A stretch of DNA of 40,581 nt from Saccoglossus kowalevskii (taxonomy: Eukaryota; Hemichordata; Enteropneusta; Harrimaniidae), in the NCBI RefSeq assembly GCF_000003605.2, contig NW_003155736.1:259852-300432 (forward strand). The letters are read 5' to 3'. Positions 27,065 through 36,800 of this stretch are shown here, piece by piece. Below the pieces are notes generated by a model, which saw only the letters and a list, made by a program, of their open reading frames with translations, was not told where the DNA came from and searched no databases. Within the stretch, counting starts at the first letter, position 1; each line of letters opens with the position of its first letter. Position numbers and translations under genes: made by a program.

Positions 27065-28657
27065 ATGGCGGCCATACCCGTATACGGTCACATATTTATA
27101 TGTTTGGTGATGTTTGTTTCGGGTTTTTCTATTTCATCGATATTTAATTTTTCGCACTTCAGTCGGGTGCCATCGTCGGTGAAGACGGCAAGCAGAGACA
27201 TCGAGACTCAGCACGCTGGCAGCGATGATCCTTTATCCTCAGTTGACCTAAAGAGATACTATGAAGACCAATCGCTCGTGGATGATTCAGAGACTGAGGA
27301 GAGTTACAGAACTACTATAATAAAGAACTCCAGGCAGAAGTGTTATTGTTCAGAACCTAAGAATCCTGAATACAGAGAGCAGTACAATCGCCGTATGAAA
27401 GAAGCCAAGGTATTAGAAAGAGAGGACAGACGACGCGAAGAACCATTAGCAATTTGTAAATCTATGTCGCCTCTAAACTATGTAGGAATAGGGCTGAAAG
27501 TTGAACCATTACAGATGGTACCAATTGCGGGTTTATCCGTGCACCGCGTTGCCATGGAAATGATTAGAGAACACCCTACTGAACTGGTTATTCGGTGTCT
27601 TAATGGGATGGGTACGGTGCATGTAAAGACGCAGGAACTGTTAAAAACAGCGGATTTGTCAGACGTGACGTATAGCGGCAACAGCACTGGGGAATTCTCC
27701 ATTCATTTCCCCCTTGCTGTGTCAACGGACACCTTCCAAAGTATTCTCGATAATTTGTGGTATGAGAGTACGATGTATGATATTGACGCCTGGGAGAAAC
27801 TAGAAATCACATTATTGAAATTTAAAATTCATTTGGCTATCCACATTAAACGGGTAGTTTTGCCTGATCTGTTTGATACAAAGTCGGGGTCAGTTGTTGA
27901 TAAAGTCACCCTGATAACCAAGACATTTGAACGCTATCCCGCCGTCCATAGACTCATTGATAGCGTCCACAAATTCTATCCCGATATGAAAATAGTGGTC
28001 GCTGATGACTCCGAAAACCCGGTGAAGATCGAAAGAGAAAATGTGCGGCATTACTTCATGCCTTTCAGGGAAGGTTACTTTGCAGGACGCAATCTAGCTC
28101 TCAGTCAAGTTCGGACCAAATTTGCAGTATACGTTGACGATGATATGTTTTTCACAGACGAAACAAAATTAGAAGTGATGTTGGAAAAGTTAGAAAACCC
28201 AGAACGTCAGATCGATTTGGTTGCCGCGCCTGTGCAAGGTTTCGACGAAATAGAGGGCATGTTTGACATTGCCTACGGTGATGACGGGATATGCATCCTT
28301 GGCATGAAAAGGGAACGAATTTACGTGCCTGGATACCCGCAGTGTATATACGGGGAAATGTTCCTAAACTTTTTTATGGCTAAAACCAATGTGCTTAAAT
28401 CGGTTGGGTTTGATCCGGGTAGTCCCCCGAACAGAGGACACACCGAATTCTGGTTAGACGCGGTAGGTAAAAGCCAGAGCGTATTTTGCACGGATGTGAA
28501 TATTGCCCACGAACACAAACAACTCAACACCGAAAAATACCTTAAATACAGACACACGAAAGGACTTAACACGCACATGTTTTTCCAGAATAATCTATGT
28601 TATTATTTTTATTTGCCGAAACGGTTCTTCGGAAGATCGTTAACAACACCACAATAA
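27065..28657 (+). CDS. Beta-1,4-N-acetylgalactosaminyltransferase-like protein (GT12), single exon
   Basis: Type II Golgi enzyme expected to add beta-1,4-GalNAc to glycolipid or glycoprotein glycans, like B4GALNT1 and B4GALNT2. From the upstream ATG at 27,044 the ORF has 537 codons, close to the family's usual 530-570. I prefer the ATG at 27,065 (530 residues; aacATGG context) because the membrane anchor IPVYGHIFICLVMFVSGF follows at once. Numbering from 27,044: an acidic stem to about 120, then a catalytic GT-A domain with VTLITKTFERYPAVHRLID, ADDS (320-323), GYFAGRNLALSQV, the metal-binding VDDDM (D365-367), GFDPGSPPNRGHTEFWLD (GHTEF 465-469) and DVNIAHEH. All family blocks are present and in order. 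There is no intron, unlike its neighbours, and GC is higher than around it. It stands head-to-head with the LRP-like gene and tail-to-tail with HERPUD. Acceptor and donor sugar details cannot be read from sequence. Confidence 0.93.
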   Translation: MAAIPVYGHIFICLVMFVSGFSISSIFNFSHFSRVPSSVKTASRDIETQHAGSDDPLSSVDLKRYYEDQSLVDDSETEESYRTTIIKNSRQKCYCSEPKNPEYREQYNRRMKEAKVLEREDRRREEPLAICKSMSPLNYVGIGLKVEPLQMVPIAGLSVHRVAMEMIREHPTELVIRCLNGMGTVHVKTQELLKTADLSDVTYSGNSTGEFSIHFPLAVSTDTFQSILDNLWYESTMYDIDAWEKLEITLLKFKIHLAIHIKRVVLPDLFDTKSGSVVDKVTLITKTFERYPAVHRLIDSVHKFYPDMKIVVADDSENPVKIERENVRHYFMPFREGYFAGRNLALSQVRTKFAVYVDDDMFFTDETKLEVMLEKLENPERQIDLVAAPVQGFDEIEGMFDIAYGDDGICILGMKRERIYVPGYPQCIYGEMFLNFFMAKTNVLKSVGFDPGSPPNRGHTEFWLDAVGKSQSVFCTDVNIAHEHKQLNTEKYLKYRHTKGLNTHMFFQNNLCYYFYLPKRFFGRSLTTPQ

Positions 28658-31600
28658 CTACTGAATGTCTGCACAGGGACAGAGACTTAACACTTGAACG
28701 TTTAACCCTTCGAGCATCGACGTCAGCTTTCTCAAAATTATGTTTGACTAACCCTTTCGCCGGCAGCGGACCAGTAATGCCATTGTCAAATAATGACTGT
28801 ATGTGTCAAATGTCGATGATTATAAAGACAAAGGAAATACATGAACACACATATTGTAAATGTCACTTATCTTCAAAAAGCACGCCAAATATTTTAAATA
28901 TCAAAATCAATTATTCATGGAAATAGGTGTTTCGGAAAGCCTTCAGATGCATGCTGTGCCCACTGTCACAGTGTATTCATATGCATGTTGTACATTCAAT
29001 AGAAACCGATTTGGACACTCGCCGGACAATTCAACAATATAATATGTTGTGTCTTTTCATTGTCGTACAGATATCTGAAAACTAAATTTCATTTGAGTAA
29101 TTCAAGAAACGTAAGTATCAAGTTTATAATAGAATATGCATTATATCTTAGTTAAATATGCGCATAACATTAATTAATATGCACACCACGTTAAGAGCTT
29201 TTGAACTTGTTCGATTCTGAATTGAGATAAATGGTCATTAACACAGTAAGGAATAATCATTAGGTGTACAGTTAAAAAAACAAATAATGAATTTGTTTAA
29301 TTGTTTATTAAATTCTTCAAACCCATACCGTACTCAGTGTGTATTACTTGCATGTCCCACAATTATTAGGAACTCTTTTGAACTCTGTAAAACACTATAT
29401 ACTAGTAATCTGAACTCTCTATTATCAAAACGCAAATTGCAAGTCTTTGAAAATGACACAGTCCTCGTTCATTCCAACATTATTTTTATGTTCTTGGTAC
29501 ATAATGTACCATTGAGGAGAGGGCGGGATAAGATAAATGGAATTTAATCACGATCTCACAGGAAATTGTTTTACATTATTGTCGGAGCTTATATGTTTGT
29601 CTAAACTTTATAATACTAATTATGTACACTACTTGATAGAACCATGGAAGGTACTAACGGACCTTAGTAAATATTACAGTCCAGCATGTTAGTTAATATA
29701 TTTATTGCCAATCACATATTACTTGTAGTAGTGAGGTCGTTCATCTTGTATATAAGTGAACATTTTGATTTAAAATTACAAAGAACATTCGTATGTCCGG
29801 ACAATAAGAATTTGCTGAAAATGTAAAGAAAATATATTTGGTACTCAACTTTGCAAACTCATTTTTGTGTTAAACTTGCATAGACTGAATACAGATAGTG
29901 ATAAAATCATTTATTCAAATAGAACACCAGTTTTACATGAAACAAACAAACAAACAAGATATGTAGTATGCAAAAACTATTCTGCTTCTTCAAAAAGCGG
30001 TGGAGGGTTATCGTTTGGCACACTTATCTATATGGCTCTTCCAAATAACCAGCATTTAGAACATTGTAGAAGTGGCGCCCTCAATCGGGGAACATCAATA
30101 TTTTCCTCCGTGCTCACACTCTCCTGCGAAGTTTTTAATTATCATAAAGCGGGTTTTCGGCAATATGTATTACGTGTTCTGTAGCTATGTATTGTAGACT
30201 TGTCACAGATCATTATGCGTCATTAACTGTGATATAAGGATAATACGGACTATTGATTTACATCTACTTAAACAAATCATTATACGATATGAACATTGGG
30301 ACATTATCTAATGTCATAATTAGAGATTTTTATGACGTCTTATCTTTACATTATCACACGATAATTTAATCCTCTTTTTGCAAGGAAATTGTTTTATGAT
30401 TTATTCAAAGACGTGGTTCACTTCAAATAAGATCACATTTGCATAATGTGTATTCGAATATAAAAACACAGGTACTATGTTAAAGAAAACGTTGCCACAT
30501 TTTTACATTGGATGCATCTCAAGCATTCTTGTTTGATATTAAATTTTCAGTTTGTTTTGTGCCCAAAACATTTGCTTTCATCATATTGAATGTAGGTAGA
30601 TTACCTTTATGATATAGTTCAGCAATTTAAAAAAGATATTGTCACCTAGAATTACTAGTACTTGTTTTGCTGAAATATTTTCTGGAATATTAAGGGATGT
30701 AAATTGATATTCCATAGTGATTTTATATAATCAAGTGTTTCGTCGGCATCGTTACAAAACGTACATAGACTCAGCTGTAGACTTGAGGCTTCGCGAGGTC
30801 TCATACGAAAAAGTATAACATTAGTATACAAACTATTATGATTTACTTTCCATTGGGATTCCTGAAGTTTTTATTATATTGCAACTGTGAATGGGAGTAT
30901 ACAATTCTTTCCACTCTTTGTCCCTAACATCAAATAGAGATTGATAATACGTTTCATTACTGGGAGGTACAAAATAAGATACAAGCAGCAATCTGCATAA
31001 TTTCCTACAATTAATGCCGCCCGAAGGAGGAAACTTATTCTCAATATACATACTAATTGGTAGTTCTGGTCTAACACAATATGATTTACATGACTTCCCT
31101 TCTGCAGGAAGAGATGAAAGTAATCCTTGATAAAGGAGAAAATCATTAATGTGTTTTTGTTAACCTTGTGCGTTGAAAAGATTCCCAAGTTTTTGAATAC
31201 CTGTGTGTACCAGCATCATACAAGCCAGTAATACCTTTGGAAATAAAGTCAGAGTAACGTACACTCCTGTCATCGTTGCAAAGTACAATATTATGTACTG
31301 ACTGGGTAGACAGAGAAATTTCATAGTTACTTCTGAAGATAATGCTACCTCAGAAGGGTTTAAGATAGGAGAGAATTGTTTTCCCAAGGATGGGCATCAG
31401 TTGGGTCTAGGAAACGTTGAATCTACTTGCCCTGAAAGCATGATACAGAGGGAGAAATCAACATTAAATAATCTACAAAGAGACAAGACAATCCATGTCA
31501 AACATAGTTTATTCTTATTTACAAGTGAATATGCTTTTTGACTACAGAAAAAGTATTGCCTTTTAATAAAGGTTATTTAAACAAACAAATCACAGACTTC

Positions 31601-32154
31601 ATGTTGTTTTCACAATTGTCATCCCTCCCTCCCTCCCTGGCAAAATATTGAAGCATTGTAGATAAAATAAATATTTCAAATAGTTTTCAATCAAAATAGG
31701 TAACTGGCAACATCATTTCAAAAACAATATCCATCCTATCATACTTTACCTTACAATACAATACAAAAAAATCAGCAATTTTTGGGATACTAACGAGATA
31801 CAATAACCCTGCAAAAGAATTAATTCAGAGGAAAATGTGACCAATACCCCTAAATAAGAGCACCATGGGGTAAGAACATTGGTAAAGAATTAACATAACA
31901 TACAAGAATTTCAAAATGGCAAGCAAATGTCTGCAACATTGTTATCGTGGAGGAGAGGCCATTAGACTCTAAGTAGGTTTAAAGGGGCACCCTCTAAGGC
32001 TAACCTCGCAGCAAATTCTTTTTATTGGTTTCATAATACAATGGAAAACATAACAAATAATGTTACCGAAATAACAATGGTGTTCCACCGAGATCAACCG
32101 ATTTAGTATCAAGAAAACTACATTTTATTAGTGAAGCCATGCATCTTCACACTA
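28658..32154. other. Intergenic spacer
   Basis: AT-rich. Contains the 3' UTR of the GT12 gene and perhaps that of HERPUD, but no end could be fixed. A (CCCT)n run is at 31,622-31,637. The small ORFs (29,287-29,547; 29,867-30,184; 30,836-31,387) have no family features. Confidence 0.5.
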
Positions 32155-32339
32155 TATTGTAGAATACTTTATTTTCGCTTGGAATTTATTTTCGCTGAAA
32201 GGATGATTCCGTGAAAATAAAAATCCAGCAAATATACTTTTTTTTCCAATATTTCACATTAAACTCATCAAAAATCAGTGAAAATAAATTCCATACAAAA
32301 CGCCCAAAAAGTTTTTTCAGCGAAAATTAATCCCAGCTT
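32155..32339. mobile_element. MITE family A, copy 4
   Basis: attgtagaatactttatttt at the left and tttttcagcgaaaattaatc near the right; the last dozen bases of the right end are lost. Core ccatacaaaacgcccaaaaa matches copies at 8.0 and 16.0 kb in inverse orientation. Confidence 0.75.
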
Positions 32340-33071
32340 TTGTTGTTGTACTTGATCTGCAAAGTAGTCATTTATTAGACAAGGTCCAGACTGTTGAGTG
32401 GTTAGCGCCAACAGACTGTGTAAATTAGAGTATTATTTGTTGATGAGGGAATTGTGTTGACCAGCTTACTACAAGTCAGAAACACCACTGAAAAGATACC
32501 TTTAACACCACCCTGGCTGTCCCATGGTGTTTCCGACAAGTCTTCAGAATCCACTCAGCTATTTAAAGACTAACAGAAAACAATTACAGTGCTAACAGTA
32601 CCCCGTGGCTTACAACTATACTGTAACAAATGCAAAAGTTTCTCTGAAACCTTAGTTGTACAAAATGCATGTCACTAAATATCTTGTACAAAATGGTCCA
32701 AAGTGGGCATTAATTTCATGCACGCAAATTCGCAAAGACGGACCAAAGTCATGATCAACCCCCCAAACATTGCAGGGACTGATCACAGAAGAGAAAAGAC
32801 AATGCTTTTCACCCCATGCTAGCATAAAAAATCATTTGTCTTCTGATTCCTATTCAAGTCAGTCTTGGATGCAGAACACATCCGACAAGCAGTCATACAG
32901 TATATCAACAGATACAACAGTTGATTATTTTTACGCAAGAGGCAGGGATAGCTTTAATGTTTGGCGAGAATCTGAGATTCTCAGCACATTATTAGCCAGT
33001 CATTTAATATTTCTATACATATACAAGCGTTGAATAAAAAAGTGAAAAAAAATGATATAGCAAAATATGAC

Positions 33072-33118
33072 ACCCCGCTCCTCTTCTCCTTTTCTCTTCT
33101 CTTCTCTCCTCTTCTCCA
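33072..33118. repeat. Polypyrimidine CT-rich tract
   Basis: Run of cct/ctt/tct units (ctcttctccttttctcttct and on), about 45 bases, in the presumed HERPUD 3' region. Confidence 0.85.
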
Positions 33119-33487
33119 TGTAATTATCAACATGCCATTATTGCCTTGAATTTCTTTTGACAAACTACAGTTTGGATGACGCCACATTTCTGTACTTCTA
33201 TTAAAGAGTAGTGTAGTTTTTTCGGAATTAAAATAACTATACATGAAACCACAAAACATTTGGCTTGTGGCAACAAAGTCGCACATAAAAGCATTAATTT
33301 GATAGGTATAGAATCTGTTCTGGTTACATATGTGTGGTGCAGCAAAAGTTGAAGAATCCTAACACAAAACCCCACCTCAATGCTGTTTAGGTATTTCCAC
33401 AAATAAAATTGAAATGAAGAAAAAAAAAATACTATTTTCTGATATATGTAAATACATTTTCAATGTAATTCTGCAATATAGCATAAA

Positions 33488-33518
33488 CAGTCAGTCAGTC
33501 AGTCAGTCAGTCAGTCAG
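33488..33518. repeat. (CAGT)n microsatellite
   Basis: Nearly eight perfect CAGT units ending seven bases from the HERPUD stop codon, so it lies in its 3' UTR. Confidence 0.95.
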
Positions 33519-33525
33519 ATAGAAA

Positions 33526-33874
33526 TCAGTTTGGAAACTCTGCAGGTCCTTGTGGTATGAGAGAAGTGAAAAAAGATGAAACAAAATTCCAGGCAGTTTC
33601 TAGGACACTTGGTAGGGGTTCCTGGGGTTCCTGTTGTTGTTGTTGTTCACGGTCGTTATTGCTATTCTCAGAATTTTGTCCCTCATGATCATTGTTCATA
33701 TTATTATCATCAGCATTTGTGTTACTGTCCGGTCGTGGTTGTCCTTCTCCAGGTTCTACTGGGTTTTCAGGGGGCGGCGGCACTTCTTCTGCTGGATTGA
33801 CAGGCTGAGGTGGATTGACTGGAGCATTTCGACGAATCTGTCTACGCCTTACTCTGAACCAGCCTCCTTGGTAT
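33526..33874 (-). CDS. HERPUD2: HERPUD exon 6: C-terminal tail and stop
   Basis: YQGGWFRVRRRQIRR, an acidic Asn/Gln-rich region with five glutamines, and the conserved end block ending AEFPN then TGA. Confidence 0.94.
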
Positions 33875-36800
33875 CTGCAAGAAAGGTGGCAAAGCAAATG
33901 ATAACACTGAGTGTGACTGAGTAACCTGGATTACACCAACTGTAAAAACTCAAATAATTTGTGATTGCAAAAATAATTGTTTTTCTCAAAAGCATGAATT
34001 AGCATACAAATAGATTTTTTTTCTTTGGTGCAAATTAAAATAATAATTTTGTTTGATGCAATAAATAACACAGGTTTATCAAAAAGTTCACAAACACACA
34101 CTTAGCACAGTATTACGCTGATGGAGCTTTTCAGACTGTATGCAAATCTTCCACGAAAATAACAATGTGACATCCAAGTTGAACATTCCAAAAAACTAGA
34201 TACTGTAAAAACTCACTCAACAATGGTCACCATTCACAACATTATACCCACATCATTGGAAATTATGGTCATTTGGGCAAAAATTATCAGAAAATTATAG
34301 AAAATTGAGTGAAAATGATGGTTCCTAAAGGCTTTATGAGAAAGTTTGTGGCATCAGTTACTCAATGTCTTAAGACATAAAGGTCAGACAGCATCCACGA
34401 ATAACCAAAATGAATGGGGAAAAACAACATCAACGAGAATGTCCTAATAACCTCCAATAGTTTAGTGCTACACAATTTCCTGATTAATTATAACTGTTTA
34501 CAGTAATAGACAAATTGAGAATAGTACTTACAGGTACATGATTGCGACAAATCCCATAACCAACAAGAATCGATCAATAGATGAATAGAAATAAACTATA
34601 CTAAGCAGCAAAGAAAATCGAGACAAAACATAAACCCAATCCAACCAATCACGATTAAACTGTTCTTCTTCGTCATCCATTGGTGGACCAACACCAGCAT
34701 TCATGCGCACGTTCTGATTGGCAGGTTGATTGTTAGCTTGATTCTCATTAGCCGGCGGTTGAGGAATTGGAATCTGATTGGCTGGGGCTTCTTCAACAAC
34801 TGGGGACTCCATGTTTTGAACCATATTACTCTGATTCATGCTGTGCAAATGGAAAATAAGAACACTGTAAATAAACTGATATTAAAACAGCCCAAGTTAA
34901 ATTCATCAACTGTTAATTCAAATACCTACTGTACAGTGCTCAATTATTAACTGGATTTTATATTGCTTATTTTTATGAAATGTACTAAATTAAAATCCAG
35001 GGAATAATATAACCATAGAATATAGTTGCTCATGAAAAATTTTAACACAATGTCCATTTCTACTGTTACAGTATACTTAATACTGCTATAGGGGGCAAAT
35101 ATAATTAAACTCGCTATCATAATTTTAAAAACAAAGACCAAACCAGCAAAAAAACTACACCAAGACATTTTCATGTAGCAAAAACCATTGAAACAAAAGC
35201 TTGAGACACACAAGACGTAATACTTACTACTGCATGTATTGTGCCATGTGTTGCTGTGTATACATTTGCTGCATCCATAATACCTGCTGTTGGTATGGAG
35301 TCAGGTACATGTTATTATATTGCTGCTGTTGTTGTTGTTGCTGCTGTTGCTGCTGTAACTGGGCCAAGTAAAAAGCACCCAAGTTTCTGAAGGAAAGAAA
35401 GAGCACATAACATATTACACAAATGACAAGGTATGTGTAGATAGCATGAACAATCTCCATTACATACATCAAAATAATGAAACTCTGATTATCAGCATGA
35501 AAATAATTTCATATCACATGTAGACACTATTCTTTCAGAGGATTTGAGACAATTTTCCATAGAAGGAACATTTCTATCCACACAATTATACAATTAATTC
35601 AACAGAAACACACTTAAGTGGATCATGTTAAAGTATATGCAAATGTGTGGTAGATCATTTATAAAATACAGTGTTCTCTCAGAGATTTTGGTAGAGGCTG
35701 GTGGCTAATTAGCATATATTTGCATAATTTATTCACAATTTTTGTACAAACTCTCTATATTTGTTAACAGATGAATCAACTTAAATTCATAATTAACATT
35801 CCGACCGGGCATCCATTTGTTGATTTTTATTTCCAGGTTCTGCAGTCTGTATCAATAGATCTGTTTAAATTTATTGTTCATAAAACAATCTTATTTGGGT
35901 TTCATTATTAAAATGAACAAGAAATAAGTGTTGTATATTTCATAAAGAAAATGTGAATCATCTGGAAGAAATCAATAAAACAGGAAATCAATAAATCATT
36001 AGTGTTATTTTTGACATCAGTATTATTGGGCCATAGTTGTTGCAAATACTGTTACAGCTGAAAATGTACTCATGAAGCCTAAATACTGTGAAATACTTTA
36101 TTTTCGCTGAAAAGGCTTTTTGGGAGTTTTGTATGGAATTTATTTTCACTGATTTTTGATGAGTTTAATGTGAAATATAGGATTAAAATATATTCGCTGG
36201 ATTTTATTTTCAGCGAAAATAAATTCCAAGCGAAGAAGTATTCTACAGTATATATACACATAAATATATATATATTTCACCTTAACTAAATAAATACTAA
36301 ACTACATTGTACTACATCTATCATCTGTTGTGCTATCCAATATAAAAATCTTGGCAAAATATACAATAGAGACATCTGTTAATTAAAAAGAGTAATAATC
36401 AAACTGTAGAAATACTCTATAGTGGAAAGTGTGGATGATGAAGTACCAGGTACAATGTCACGGCGGCCAAAAAACAGTCATGTTCGTTAGCCCAAATCAA
36501 TACACATCTACTTAGAATGCATTACTTTAGTTGTCAACTCTGACATAAATCTGACAGAAACAAACAGCTGCAGAAATTGTCAGCAAGAAAGAGCTGGTCT
36601 GTGAAAAGATTAGCCAGTGAGTGAGGGGATGCAGTAATTATTTTTAGTGTGGCGGCCACTCACTAGGAACAACATTTCATCCTCAAGAGATCAATGTATG
36701 CAAATGCATGAATAATGTCACTAAACATAAAACTAATGTTTAAACGAATATAAAGCAAGCTGCAAAGCAATGTGCTTTCTGAGGCCACAGAGACTCTACT

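Noticed and set aside
27478-28578. Antisense ORFs at 27,478-27,702 and 28,321-28,578
   Set aside because: Shadows of the GT12 coding sequence.
28597-28926. Plus-strand 109-codon ORF overlapping the GT12 3' end
   Set aside because: Starts inside the GT12 frame in another phase and has no recognisable features.
30836-31387. Overlapping minus-strand ORFs at 30.8-31.4 kb
   Set aside because: They overlap each other in different frames with no domain and no splice-consistent join.
33576-33924. Plus-strand ORFs rich in V, L and I (33,576-33,800 and 33,634-33,924)
   Set aside because: They are the reverse strand of HERPUD exon 6; the valine and leucine come from Asn/Gln codons read backwards.
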